Shown: positions 35,032-44,440, counted from the stretch's first letter. The stretch: DNA of 64,000 bases from CAVPCZ01 sp963779225 (GCA_963779225.1 CAVZWW010000002.1:186001-250000), one strand, 5' to 3'. Translations and numbers: made by a program. The notes: generated by a model from the letters alone, not told the origin.

Positions 35032-36546
35032 TTATTGTGCGATGGTGGAAACAAGCATAGTGATGGCGTCATACATGTCCTGGTCCCTGCACTCCTCGCA
35101 GATCACCTCGCGTCCCTTGATCACCTTCCCCGTCTCCACCGAGATGAGCCGTGCGGAGAAGACCATACTGGTGCCGAGCTTCCCCACATTCCCCAGCAGC
35201 ACGACATCGGCTTTCAGAATCTTCCCGACGCTGACGCCTTCGTCCTCCGTGAGACCGCTCAACTGAAACTGCTGTTCCTTCACGATGGATTCGATTTGCT
35301 TCCGCTCCACCAGCGTGATGTAGTCCATGTTCGCCAGGGCGTTGGTCATGGAACTGACGCACACATCGGCGACATCGGGCGGAAGGCCTTTGGCTTCAAA
35401 GCCGATAATCGCCAGCTTTACGGGAACGCCGGGCTTGAGTGCCGGCTCGGTGCCGGACCGGCTGCGGATCCGGCCTGCGAGCGACGGAACGGCTGACGGG
35501 GCGGAAGGTCCTTCATCCTTGAACTGCATCTGCCAGACCGCAACGACGCCATCGTCGGCACCCGCGGCAAGCCACCGGTTGTCTTCCGAGACGGCAAGAA
35601 CCCTCGGGCGTTCCTGCATGCTCACGGCGCTTCCGAGTTCCCCTTTGCGCAGGTCCACCATTCTGATGGTGGTATTCTCGTCGTTGGTCACCGCAACGTG
35701 ATCGCTTCCCGGCCCGAGAGCCATCCGTTCCACCGTGAAATTGGTGTTGATACTTTTCACTTCGGTGCCGGTGTTCCAATCGTAGGCAATGATCTTGTTG
35801 CGGCGTTCCAGATCGCGCCCGCTCTGGATGCCTCCGGCCGGAAGGGCCACCTCCTCCAGGGCGACGGCAAACACACTGGTTGCCCTGTTTGTCGACGCCG
35901 CATGGACAACGGCCCGCGAATTGTGCAACTCCCCGCCGGCCAGCGTCATCGTCCGCACAGCCTTCAACGTCGCAGGGTTCCAGGTTCCGACATCACCGAG
36001 CTGCATCACCGCCACGAGTTGCTGCCCGAGACGGTCGAAGCCCAGGAAGAGCACATCCTCAAGTTTGTCGCGCGCATCAATGGTACCCGCGGGAACAAGC
36101 GCTTTCACATCATACAGTTCAATCCGCTCGGCATCGGTGGCCACCGCAAGAAATTGCCGGCCTGCATCGAGGGCGCAACGGACCGGTTTCCCGCGTGTCT
36201 GGAATGCCGTCCCCGTCGCACCCTTCAGCAGGTCGTACACCGTCACATTCCCGTCCTCATCGACGGCAACGTAGGTTCGATCGCCCCCGAGGAATGCGAG
36301 AAACACCACCGCAGCCTCGGCCTTCGCCGACGCCAGGGGTATCTTTTTCGCGAGATCCCAGCAGGACACGCCGCCGCCTTCATCACCTGCAAGAAGCAAC
36401 GTCCCGTTTCCTGAAAAGGCAAGCGCCGTCACGTCTTCCTTCTCTTCCATCTGAAAGACTCCGGAGGCTGACAGGCGGATGTCCTGGGCACGGGAACAGA
36501 TTCCGGCAAAAAACAGAGTAACCGCGAGAACGACAGTCACGCGCAT
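35032..36546 (-). CDS. WD40-repeat protein with C-terminal CsgG domain
   Basis: 504 aa from ATG 36546. After a signal peptide (VTLFFAGICSRAQ) come about seven WD40-like repeats, visible in ALAFSGNGTLLLAGDEGGGVSCWD, GADDGVVAVWQ and others, forming a propeller up to about residue 345. The rest is a CsgG-like domain: KLAIIGFEAKGLPPDVADV, LVERKQIESIVKEQ and LKADVVLLGNVGK. CsgG domains oligomerise at the outer membrane. The WD40 part may recruit a partner. The fusion is unusual to me. It is the first gene of the LPP20 module and is cotranscribed with the FlgT-like gene. Confidence 0.75.
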   Translation of the reverse strand: MRVTVVLAVTLFFAGICSRAQDIRLSASGVFQMEEKEDVTALAFSGNGTLLLAGDEGGGVSCWDLAKKIPLASAKAEAAVVFLAFLGGDRTYVAVDEDGNVTVYDLLKGATGTAFQTRGKPVRCALDAGRQFLAVATDAERIELYDVKALVPAGTIDARDKLEDVLFLGFDRLGQQLVAVMQLGDVGTWNPATLKAVRTMTLAGGELHNSRAVVHAASTNRATSVFAVALEEVALPAGGIQSGRDLERRNKIIAYDWNTGTEVKSINTNFTVERMALGPGSDHVAVTNDENTTIRMVDLRKGELGSAVSMQERPRVLAVSEDNRWLAAGADDGVVAVWQMQFKDEGPSAPSAVPSLAGRIRSRSGTEPALKPGVPVKLAIIGFEAKGLPPDVADVCVSSMTNALANMDYITLVERKQIESIVKEQQFQLSGLTEDEGVSVGKILKADVVLLGNVGKLGTSMVFSARLISVETGKVIKGREVICEECRDQDMYDAITMLVSTIAQ

Positions 36547-36669
36547 ATTACAATTCCTCCGGGTAGAAGATGTGCGGCGGCAGCACCGCCGCACCATCGA
36601 CAATCGTCTATGTCAGCAAGCACAAACCGGCGGCAAGAGCACGAACAAACCGCCCGGGTCCTTGTCCGC

Positions 36670-37230
36670 CTAGATCAGGAAGCTGAGCCCGAACGCAAAG
36701 AGCAGATATCCGCCTTCCGCGTCCGGGTTCAAATCAAACAGATAGTTTCCCTGGACATCAAATGCGGCCTTCTTGGCAAAAAAGTACTTGACGCCCAAGC
36801 TGAACCCGAGATTTCCGGCCTCTTCGCTCCATGGCTTGCTGAAATCTTGTTTGAAGTACTGGGCTCCAAGGTACGGCACGAGTTTGGCGCCACGGGTGAG
36901 GAATGAATACACGACAAAGGCATACGACCCAAACATCGTATTCGTTTCGGTGACTTCTTCCTCCTTCATTGTCGTGTAGTTAAACGTTTTGTAGGTGCTA
37001 TGGCTGATCGTCAGATTCGGCCCGAGGCCGATCTGGATGTTGTCCGTGAGATACGGTCCGATCTTGGCGGAAATGTTCCCCGAACCGAACGTATAGCCTT
37101 CTACTCCGACCGTGCGGTAGTAACTCCCGAGAAACTGCAATTCCAGATCGCCTCTCTGCTGTTGTCCGTAGGCTGTTACGGCACTCAGGATGAGAATGAT
37201 GCAGAGAAGGAAAATGTATGGCGTCTTCAT
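36670..37230 (-). CDS. Small outer-membrane beta-barrel protein
   Basis: 186 aa from ATG 37230, with signal peptide MKTPYIFLLCIILILSAVTAYGQ. The remainder alternates hydrophobic and polar residues and ends with a phenylalanine-containing strand (YLLFAFGLSFLI), the usual OmpA/OmpX-like 8-strand barrel pattern. The NIQIGLGPNLTIS and YLGAQYFKQDF segments are shared with the next gene at 37311, so the two are paralogues. Role unknown. It lies upstream of the WD40-CsgG gene on the same strand and could belong to the same envelope module. Confidence 0.75.
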   Translation of the reverse strand: MKTPYIFLLCIILILSAVTAYGQQQRGDLELQFLGSYYRTVGVEGYTFGSGNISAKIGPYLTDNIQIGLGPNLTISHSTYKTFNYTTMKEEEVTETNTMFGSYAFVVYSFLTRGAKLVPYLGAQYFKQDFSKPWSEEAGNLGFSLGVKYFFAKKAAFDVQGNYLFDLNPDAEGGYLLFAFGLSFLI

Positions 37231-37310
37231 TGTTAATCCTTGTGTTGGTTTGAATGGTGTTCTAAACAATTGTGCCCCTCAGCCGGGAATTCTTGAACCC
37301 GGTGGTCATT

Positions 37311-37838
37311 TTACAGGAGAAAACTCAGGCCAAAGGCAAACAACAGCATCCCCCCTTTCGTCTCTTCTTTGAGGCTGACCAGGTAGTTGACGCTGAAATC
37401 CGCCGCCGTTTTTTTCGCAAAGAAGAACTTCGCGCCTCCGTTTCCCCCCACCCACCCCGGGTCATCGTTGTTACTGAAATCCCGTTTGTAGTATGAGGCC
37501 CCCAGGTACGGCACCACCTTGGCATCTTTCAACAGCAGAGCATAGACCACGAACGCTGTTGTGCCGAATGTGGCCGTCGTCGAGGTCGTCGTAACTCCCC
37601 CGCTCGTGGTCGAACCAGTCGAAACGGTCAGCGTGGGGCCGACACCGATCTGGATGTTCGATGTGATAAACGGGCCGATTTTCCCCGCAATGGTCCCCAC
37701 CGTGCTGGTAACATCACCCCCCACCAGCGTTGAAAAGGAACCCTGAAGCTGCAGCTCGAAATCCCCCTGTTCCTGTTGCGCATGCGCGGAAGTGAGAAAA
37801 CCCGCCATAAGCAGCAGCGCCATCACGGTTCGTATCAT
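37311..37838 (-). CDS. Small outer-membrane beta-barrel protein, paralogue of 36670-37230
   Basis: 175 aa from ATG 37838, with signal peptide to AHAQ. It shares with its neighbour GDFELQLQGSF, GKIGPFITSNIQIGVGP, VPYLGASYYKRDF, KFFFAKKTAADF and LLFAFGLSFLL, so a tandem duplication is clear. A Ser/Thr/Gly-rich loop (TGSTTSGGVTTTSTT) near residue 75 is specific to this copy and probably lies outside the cell. Divergent from the cyclase gene, with about 170 bases of intergenic DNA holding both promoters. Confidence 0.75.
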   Translation of the reverse strand: MIRTVMALLLMAGFLTSAHAQQEQGDFELQLQGSFSTLVGGDVTSTVGTIAGKIGPFITSNIQIGVGPTLTVSTGSTTSGGVTTTSTTATFGTTAFVVYALLLKDAKVVPYLGASYYKRDFSNNDDPGWVGGNGGAKFFFAKKTAADFSVNYLVSLKEETKGGMLLFAFGLSFLL

Positions 37839-38008
37839 CAAATAAGGCTCCTCCGCTCCTATCGATCCGCTGTTTCCAAAAATGTACGTCAATAGAAAAC
37901 AACAATCAAGCAGGGCCTACCCACCCCGCCCGCCCTGCGCCACAGAGCGCGGGCGCGTGGAGCTTTGTTGCTTGCGTTTTTTGGCTGCAAACCGTATGTT
38001 TGTGTCTG

Positions 38009-40186
38009 ATGAGTACGTTAACCTCTCTCGCCGAACGCCTTAAGAAATCAAGGCCGGCAATGGTACTTGCGGTGGTGATTCTCGGCACCGGGATCGGCAT
38101 CGGCCTGTCTTACCTACCTCCATTCGACGTTCTCGAACTGAAGAGCCTCGATCTGCGTTTCCAGCACGGATCCCACCCCGAATGGGCAGATACGAATGTG
38201 GTTATCGTTGCGGTAGACGAAAACAGCCTGAAATTCTTTGAGTCAACCCGGGGGATAAAATGGGAGTGGCCGCGCGAGTTCTACGCCATGATGTTGGATT
38301 TTCTGGCGCAGGCGCATCCGCGCCTCGTGGCGTTTGACTACGAGTTTTCCCAGCCGGACCGGGACCTCCTCGAGGTGGACGGCAGGGAATCCGATGCCCT
38401 GTTCGCGGAGGCAATGGCCCGTTCGCAAAATACGGTACTGGGATTCCGGCTGGACAGACTTGCCGAGGGGGATCGGCAGGGCCGGGCCATTCTCCCCTCA
38501 CACATTCAGCCGGACGCACCATCACGGGAGAACCGTCTGTCGTTCGACGGTGTCACAGCGCCGCTTGAACAGTTCCAGGAAAGCGCCGCCCGCCTGGGGG
38601 TCACGAATTTCGACTCCGACCCGGACGGGATAGCCCGCCACATGCCGCTGGTGTATCGGTTCGGCCGGGCTCTGGTCCCGCAATTCGCCTTCGCCTGCTA
38701 CATGCTCGCGCAGGGTCTCTCGCTCGGGCAGATGGACTCGACCGCCCGTGCGCTGGCCGTCGACGACTCCGATCGCTTCTTGCTTTACTGGTACGGCCGC
38801 GGCGGACCGGAGGGGGTCTTCCGGTACTACTCCGCGCATGCCCTGATCGTTTCCGGCGTGAAACTGAAGGCGGGTCTCACCCCCGACATCTCGCCGGACC
38901 TTTTCAGGGACAAGTGCGTGATTGTCGGAGGGACTGCAGCGGGTCTGTGGGACTTCAAGCCCACCCCTTTTTCATACCTGGAGCCCTACCCCGGCGTCGA
39001 GGTGCAGGCAACGCTCCTGAGCAACCTTCTCAGCAAACATTTTCTCCACCGCCCCGGAGAGTGGCTGGTTATCCTGAGCACATTGCTGCTCTCAGCTCTG
39101 GCAGCCTTCCTGTTCTTCAAGGTTCATCCGGTCGGACTCGCAACCGCCCTTGTCGCCCTCAGCGCGCTGCTGTATGCGGCGCTCGTGTTCGTTGCGTTCA
39201 CGTCATGGCTTGTCTGGCTCCCGGCGGTCGCCCCGGGTCTGGGCATCGTGGCGACGTATGCCCTCGCGGCGGTGACCAGCTATGCGGTGGAAGGCCAGCA
39301 GAAACGGTTTCTCAGGCGCGCCTTCAACCGCTACTTCAGTCCGCACGTGGTGGCCGAAATCCTGGACCGGAGCGAAGAAGTGGAACTCGGCGGCAAAGCC
39401 ATCGAAGCCACGGTGTTCTTTTCCGACATCAAGGATTTTACATCGATTGCCGAGCGTTCTTCGCCGAAAGAACTGGTGAGTCTCCTGAATGCCTATTTCT
39501 CCGTTGCTACCGAAGTCATCCTGCAAAACGAAGCGATGCTGGACAAATACATCGGGGATGCGATCATGGCGATCTTCGGCGCGCCGATTTCCCGCCCCGA
39601 CCATGCGAAGATCGCCTGTCTCACCGCGCTTCAGGTTCAAGCGGCACTTGCAGCATACAACAGCAGGCCGGAACGCGAGCCATCCACCCCCGCCTTTGAG
39701 ACCCGCGTCGGTCTCCATTCGGGCAACATGATCATCGGCAACATCGGCAGTTCGAGCCGTCTGGATTATACCGCGATCGGGGACACCGTCAACCTCGCGT
39801 CGCGTCTGGAAGGCGTGAACAAGGTATTCGGAACACGGATCATCATCAGCGAGATGACTTACGAGCAGGCGAAGGAAGCGGTCGAAGCCCGCCCGCTGGA
39901 CTTTCTCCGGGTGAAGGGGAAAGCCATTCCGGTGCGCATCTACGAACTCGTCGGCCCGCGCGGCAGCGTCCCCGCTCCTCTGGTGGAAAAGACCCGTCTG
40001 TTCACCGAAGGCCTGGAGTTGTATCAGAAGCGGCAATTCTCTCAAGCCACCACAGTGTTCACGCAGATCCTGGCATCGGATCCGCACGATATCCCGAGTT
40101 CCCTCTATGTCAAACGTTGTGCCGACCTCGCCGGTCAGCAGCTGCCGGACGACTGGGATGGTGTATACACCATGACTTCCAAATAA
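38009..40186 (+). CDS. CHASE2-domain adenylate/guanylate cyclase
   Basis: 725 aa from ATG 38009. A TTG nine bases upstream is less likely. One transmembrane helix (residues 15-35) is followed by an extracytoplasmic CHASE2 sensor (LRFQHGSHPEWADTNVVIVAVDENSL), then three membrane helices near residues 350-420, and a class III cyclase domain. Metal-binding Asp occur in FFSDIKDFTSIAE and YIGDAIMAIFG. The purine-selecting Lys is probably in LDKYIGD. The transition-state Asn and Arg are in TVNLASRLEG. The C-terminus contains TPR-like helices. It makes cAMP (or cGMP) in response to an unknown periplasmic signal. The next gene, an SH3-M48 protease, starts 16 bases after its stop. Confidence 0.92.
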   Translation: MSTLTSLAERLKKSRPAMVLAVVILGTGIGIGLSYLPPFDVLELKSLDLRFQHGSHPEWADTNVVIVAVDENSLKFFESTRGIKWEWPREFYAMMLDFLAQAHPRLVAFDYEFSQPDRDLLEVDGRESDALFAEAMARSQNTVLGFRLDRLAEGDRQGRAILPSHIQPDAPSRENRLSFDGVTAPLEQFQESAARLGVTNFDSDPDGIARHMPLVYRFGRALVPQFAFACYMLAQGLSLGQMDSTARALAVDDSDRFLLYWYGRGGPEGVFRYYSAHALIVSGVKLKAGLTPDISPDLFRDKCVIVGGTAAGLWDFKPTPFSYLEPYPGVEVQATLLSNLLSKHFLHRPGEWLVILSTLLLSALAAFLFFKVHPVGLATALVALSALLYAALVFVAFTSWLVWLPAVAPGLGIVATYALAAVTSYAVEGQQKRFLRRAFNRYFSPHVVAEILDRSEEVELGGKAIEATVFFSDIKDFTSIAERSSPKELVSLLNAYFSVATEVILQNEAMLDKYIGDAIMAIFGAPISRPDHAKIACLTALQVQAALAAYNSRPEREPSTPAFETRVGLHSGNMIIGNIGSSSRLDYTAIGDTVNLASRLEGVNKVFGTRIIISEMTYEQAKEAVEARPLDFLRVKGKAIPVRIYELVGPRGSVPAPLVEKTRLFTEGLELYQKRQFSQATTVFTQILASDPHDIPSSLYVKRCADLAGQQLPDDWDGVYTMTSK

Positions 40187-40202
40187 CAAGGAGAATCACG
40201 AT

Positions 40203-41441
40203 ATGAAGACCACTCTCTTCTGGCTCGGCATCCTCCTCCCGCTCTGTCTCGCCACCGCCGCCGAGACTGTCTACACCAAACGCGCGAACAACTATGTTCG
40301 CGAAGGACCGGGGGCCTACTTCCAGCTTATCGCCGTCGTTCCGGAAAACACCTCCGTGACCGTGCAGGAGCGGAAGGGCAGCTGGATGAATGTCCGCCTG
40401 TCCGACAAGAAGACCGGCTGGATGTCTGAGAACAGTCTTACCGCAGCGTTGTCCGCGGGCGCCCGGGCGACGCCGCTGGAAAAGGTCTGGAGCTCTCCGA
40501 AGGCATCCCGTGCCGGCGTCTCCGCCGCTATCCGGGGCTTTGCCGAGAAACGGGACGATACACCTCCGGGCAGTATCGACCCGGTGCTGAAGAATGCGAC
40601 AAAGACGTTCACGGACGCAAGCCTGAGTGCATTCAGGAAGCCTGTTGAACAGAACAAGAAGAATCTCGCCGGGGAGCTCACGATGGAAGACCTTGAGCTC
40701 GGACCCGTCGTATACGACGCGGGCATCGCCGAACAGCAGGTCGGCCTCGGCATTGCCGCCAGGCTGGGCACGAAAGGGTTCGTCGCCAACAGGGGGCTCG
40801 TGGAATACGTGAATATGATATGTGCCACTCTTGTGGCCAACTCACCGGTGTACGATTGGGATTTCACGGTGTTCGTCATCAACGATCCGACCATGAACGG
40901 GTTCGCACTGCCCGGCGGCTATGTATTTCTGACGCTGGGCGCCGTCCAGATGTGCAGCGATGAGGCCGAACTGGCGTCCATCATCGCCCATGAAATGGCA
41001 CACATCATTCGCAGGCACGGCCTGCAGGAAATGACCAAGAGAACCGTCCATGTGAGGGCGGATGACGCCTTCAACGAGCTCGAGGAAGAGGTCGGCCCCA
41101 AGAGTGAAGACGAAGCCGAACTGGACGAGATGATGCGCCAGACCTACGAAAGCCTCGTCTCCCCCCGGCTCTACGAGTACGAGCTGGAGGCGGACAGGGT
41201 TGCCACGGTGCTTCTTGCCGAAGCCGGGTACGATCCCTTCGGCCTCGTGCGCACAGCCCAGAAGGCCGCGCGGATCCCGAAGGAACGGCCGGCGCTCTTC
41301 GATCCGAATTACATGGCACCGGACAACCTGATGAATCGCGCAAAGGAGACGGAAAAATTTGTGAATGAACATTTCCGTGACAATACCGGCGGCGCGCGTC
41401 TGCGCGAACGGTTCGCAAGCTCGACAGCAGGAATACGCTGA
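40203..41441 (+). CDS. Secreted M48 metalloprotease with N-terminal SH3 domain
   Basis: 412 aa. The signal peptide ends near ATAAE. A bacterial SH3 domain follows at residues 20-80 (YVREGPGAYFQLIAVVPENTSVTV, WMNVRLSDKKTGWM). The M48 peptidase begins near 200. Zinc site HEMAH is His263-Glu264-His267, and the third ligand is probably in YEYELEADRVA. BepA/LoiP-type relatives degrade misfolded outer-membrane proteins. The SH3 part likely binds cell wall. It starts 16 bases after the cyclase and is probably cotranscribed, so periplasmic proteolysis and cAMP signalling may be linked. Confidence 0.9.
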   Translation: MKTTLFWLGILLPLCLATAAETVYTKRANNYVREGPGAYFQLIAVVPENTSVTVQERKGSWMNVRLSDKKTGWMSENSLTAALSAGARATPLEKVWSSPKASRAGVSAAIRGFAEKRDDTPPGSIDPVLKNATKTFTDASLSAFRKPVEQNKKNLAGELTMEDLELGPVVYDAGIAEQQVGLGIAARLGTKGFVANRGLVEYVNMICATLVANSPVYDWDFTVFVINDPTMNGFALPGGYVFLTLGAVQMCSDEAELASIIAHEMAHIIRRHGLQEMTKRTVHVRADDAFNELEEEVGPKSEDEAELDEMMRQTYESLVSPRLYEYELEADRVATVLLAEAGYDPFGLVRTAQKAARIPKERPALFDPNYMAPDNLMNRAKETEKFVNEHFRDNTGGARLRERFASSTAGIR

Positions 41442-41498
41442 CCGGGGCCGGATCGCGACATCATGCTGTACCGTTTTCGGGAACCTTATTGAGGCATC

Positions 41499-42434
41499 AT
41501 GACCGCTATTGCCTGTGAAGGACTCTCAAAAATATACCGGAGCGGGATCTTCCACCGGAGCGAGGTGCGGGCACTGCAGGATTTCACGCTCTCTGTCGAG
41601 CGCGGACAGATCTTCAGCCTTCTCGGACCGAACGGCGCGGGGAAGACCACCTTCATCAAAGTTCTGCTGTCGCTGACGCACGCTACGGCCGGAAGAGCCT
41701 CCCTGCTGGACACGCCGCTCCCCCATGTGCGCGTGCGGAGCAGGGTGGGCTATCTCCCGGAGAACCACCGCTACCCCGGGTATCTGACGGGCGATCAGGT
41801 GCTGATGTCCTTCGGCGCGCTGAGCGGTGTACCCCGGACGAAAATCACCTCCCGCATCGAGATCCTGCTGGATCTCGTCGGCATGAAAGAATGGCGTGCG
41901 GTCAAGGTGAAAAAATACTCCAAGGGCATGCTCCAGCGTCTCGGTCTCGCCCAGGCCCTGGTGAATGATCCCGACCTCCTGTTCCTGGATGAACCTACGG
42001 ATGGCGTCGACCCCGTGGGCCGGAAAGAGATCCGCGACGTTCTGAAAGACCTGAAATCGCAGGGGAAGACCATTTTTCTGAATTCCCACCTGCTTTCAGA
42101 AGTGGAGTTGATTTCCGACCGCGTGGCCATTCTGGACAAAGGCAGGCTGCTCAAGGTCGGCACGGTGGATGAGCTGACAGCTTCCGGCGAGGAGTACAAC
42201 ATCGACATCGCCGGCACCATCCCCGGACCCTTCCTCGTGGAAGCCCAGGCACTCGTGATGAAAATCCGCGTCGAGGGAGGATCGTTGATTACGGAAGTCA
42301 CGGAACCTGCCGCGCTGAACCGGCTGATCGATCTGCTCCGCAAGCATGGCGTGATGATCACCTCCATCACGCGACACCGCAGCAGCCTTGAAGAATCGTT
42401 TATCACGCTCATCAAGCGCGAGGTGAATTCATGA
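41499..42434 (+). CDS. ABC transporter ATP-binding protein, module 1
   Basis: 311 aa. Walker A is GPNGAGKTT. A signature-like segment is KKYSKGMLQRLGLAQAL. Walker B is LLFLDEPTDGVDP, and the switch region is NSHLLSEVE. The C-terminal 80 residues (ALNRLIDLLRKHGVMITSITRH) form the regulatory domain of drug/Na+ exporter-type ABC proteins. It overlaps the permease gene by four bases (ATGA), so the two make one complex. Substrate not readable. NatA- or DrrA-like export is the usual default. Confidence 0.93.
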   Translation: MTAIACEGLSKIYRSGIFHRSEVRALQDFTLSVERGQIFSLLGPNGAGKTTFIKVLLSLTHATAGRASLLDTPLPHVRVRSRVGYLPENHRYPGYLTGDQVLMSFGALSGVPRTKITSRIEILLDLVGMKEWRAVKVKKYSKGMLQRLGLAQALVNDPDLLFLDEPTDGVDPVGRKEIRDVLKDLKSQGKTIFLNSHLLSEVELISDRVAILDKGRLLKVGTVDELTASGEEYNIDIAGTIPGPFLVEAQALVMKIRVEGGSLITEVTEPAALNRLIDLLRKHGVMITSITRHRSSLEESFITLIKREVNS

Positions 42435-43261
42435 GAATCCCCGCGCTGGTTTCCCTGACTCTCCGTGAACTGTTCGCCAAAGCCACCCTGATCATCCTCG
42501 CAGCCATTTCCACGCTGGTGCTGATCGGCGTGGCGTTCGCCGTGTCCGTTAACACCGCCCCCGAAGGATCCTCACTGGTCCTGTTCGGCCAGCCTGCTTC
42601 TCCCCCGTTGCCCGAAGGGGAGCTGATCAAAGCCATCACACAGATGCAGGCGACGCTTGCCGGCGGGCTGTTCACCGGCATTATTCTGTTCGGCATCTTT
42701 GCCACAGCGGGAGTGATCCCCGACGCTCTCGAAAAAGGGACGGTGGATCTCTATCTCTCAAAGCCCATCGCCCGCTGGGAGTTGCTGCTCGGCAAGGCGC
42801 TGGGGGCCATCGGGGGAATTTTTGCCAATGTCCTCTACTTCTTCGTCGGACTCTGGCTCGTGTTCGGGCTCAAGGCGGGCGTGTGGGACCCCCGTTTTCT
42901 GCTTGCCGCAGGAACGATGATCTTCATCTTCGCCTGCCTCTATTCTCTTGTGGTCTTTTTCGGCGTGCTGTCCCGTAATACCGCCGTGTCGATCATCGTG
43001 GTGTACCTCTACCTCTTCGTCATCGGCGCCATATTGCAGAACCGCGAAGCAACACTCTACCTCATCTCCACCAATGTCGTGTATCGCACGGTGATAGACG
43101 GTTTCTACTACCTCCTTCCCCAGATTTCGGCAATGCAGGAAAACGCGGCGAAACAGATTCTGGGTGTGACGATGGACTGGAAACCGTTCGTGCAATCGTT
43201 CCTTTCCGCGCTGACGATTTTCCTCGGGAGCGCGGTCATTCTCCGGAATCGGGATTTTTGA
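42431..43261 (+). CDS. ABC transporter permease, module 1
   Basis: 276 aa with six hydrophobic segments, starting VSLTLRELFAKATLIILAAISTLVLIG and including FTGIILFGIFATAGVIPDALEKGTVDLYLSKPI, a motif common in ABC-2 type permeases (the KG..DLYLSKP block). It pairs with the ATP-binding protein encoded directly upstream, overlapping it by four bases. Substrate unknown. A 155-aa exported protein is encoded five bases downstream. Confidence 0.88.
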   Translation: MRIPALVSLTLRELFAKATLIILAAISTLVLIGVAFAVSVNTAPEGSSLVLFGQPASPPLPEGELIKAITQMQATLAGGLFTGIILFGIFATAGVIPDALEKGTVDLYLSKPIARWELLLGKALGAIGGIFANVLYFFVGLWLVFGLKAGVWDPRFLLAAGTMIFIFACLYSLVVFFGVLSRNTAVSIIVVYLYLFVIGAILQNREATLYLISTNVVYRTVIDGFYYLLPQISAMQENAAKQILGVTMDWKPFVQSFLSALTIFLGSAVILRNRDF

Positions 43262-43265
43262 TGGA

Positions 43266-43733
43266 ATGTGGATACCGCGTAAAGTTCTGACGCGAATTGC
43301 TGTTGTGGCCCTTGCGCAGATATTCTGGACCGCGACTCTTGCAGAAGAAGAAAAGGCCGCTGCTCCAGCACACCACCAACCTTCTGTACAGGCCGACTCA
43401 GGTGTCTCCGCGTTCCGGAGGGCGATAGCCGGACTCACCACTCCGGAGTTCGAACAACGGAAACGGAACCGGCGCATGCTGCAGCAGCGGGGGTATGTGC
43501 TGATGCTGCAGGATGTGATCCGGCACGACGGCCTGGGCGCTCTCTTCTCTTACCTCAGGATGAGAGCGCAACTTGATTTTCATCTCCCGCAGAATACCCT
43601 GATGGTGTTCGTCCCGGTCGTTCAACCCCCGCCATCCGGCCCCCACATGCCCCCGGTGACGGGCGCACCGAGTTCACCCATGGGCTTCCCCCTCGTGGAA
43701 GACCGCACCTTTCCTCCCGACCCATGGAAGTGA
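43266..43733 (+). CDS. Unknown exported protein between two ABC modules
   Basis: 155 aa. An N-terminal signal peptide (VLTRIAVVALAQIFWTATLA) is followed by a charged helical region (FEQRKRNRRMLQQRGYVLMLQDVIR) and a Pro-rich C-terminus (PPPSGPHMPPVTGAPSSP). I recognise no family. It lies five bases after the module-1 permease, and its stop overlaps the next gene by ten bases. So it is part of the transporter operon, possibly a periplasmic accessory or substrate-binding protein. Confidence 0.65.
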   Translation: MWIPRKVLTRIAVVALAQIFWTATLAEEEKAAAPAHHQPSVQADSGVSAFRRAIAGLTTPEFEQRKRNRRMLQQRGYVLMLQDVIRHDGLGALFSYLRMRAQLDFHLPQNTLMVFVPVVQPPPSGPHMPPVTGAPSSPMGFPLVEDRTFPPDPWK

Positions 43734-44440
43734 CCGCTCCCCACGTCCGCCTGTTGCTTCAGGCGCGGCCCGGACCGGAAGGCCGGAGCACCGGAAGCCG
43801 CGGCGTACGTTTTGCCGCCATCGGCGCGGGCAATCTCCTTTTGTGTAGCTACTACGAGCGATTCCTGCAGGACGAAGCATGGGCGGGTGCCCTGCTGACG
43901 CTCCTCTTCATTGAATCGGTGTTCCTCGCCGCCTGGGTCGTGCGTCATTTTCTCTCCGCGATCGCACCCGTTCTGTACCGGGCTTCATTGTTCGGAACAC
44001 GCTCCTCATCACGCTTCTGGTTTGCCTTTCTGGGAACGACATCACATCCGCTGTTGCTCACCCTCTGGGGAACAACGGTGCTCGCCATTGCAGTTTTTTG
44101 CGCATCTTCTCCGGGAGGGGTCCTGATCGCGATGTGCATCACCCTGGCGCTTGGATTGAACGTGGTGACGGTGATCCTCACGGTTCTTCTTCTGGCCAAC
44201 CGCAGCCCGGACACCGTCGGTCTCCTTCTCCTGTCCGGTGGCGGACTCCTGGTCGTGGCTGCCCTGGCCTCCCTGCTCACCTGGTCTAACGGCATTATCG
44301 CCACCATTCTTCCTCTGTCCTGGAGTGCGGAAGGCCTGGGAGCGGTGCAGCAGGATGATTTTTGCAGAGCGGCACAATCCCTGGCATTATTGATTCCGTT
44401 CCCCGCGGCGGCGGTTCTGTTAGGGAGGCGATATGGTTGA
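43724..44440 (+). CDS. Membrane protein of ABC module 2
   Basis: 238 aa with about six hydrophobic segments (ALLTLLFIESVFLAAWVV, LLLTLWGTTVLAIAVFC, IAMCITLALGLNVVTVILTVLLLA, LLLLSGGGLLVVAALASLL). It is typical of an ABC-2 permease half, though no named motif stands out. The N-terminal 30 residues are basic and cytoplasmic. The stop overlaps the start of the next membrane gene by eight bases, and an ATPase gene follows, so the two membrane proteins probably form the channel of module 2. Confidence 0.7.
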   Translation: MEVTAPHVRLLLQARPGPEGRSTGSRGVRFAAIGAGNLLLCSYYERFLQDEAWAGALLTLLFIESVFLAAWVVRHFLSAIAPVLYRASLFGTRSSSRFWFAFLGTTSHPLLLTLWGTTVLAIAVFCASSPGGVLIAMCITLALGLNVVTVILTVLLLANRSPDTVGLLLLSGGGLLVVAALASLLTWSNGIIATILPLSWSAEGLGAVQQDDFCRAAQSLALLIPFPAAAVLLGRRYG

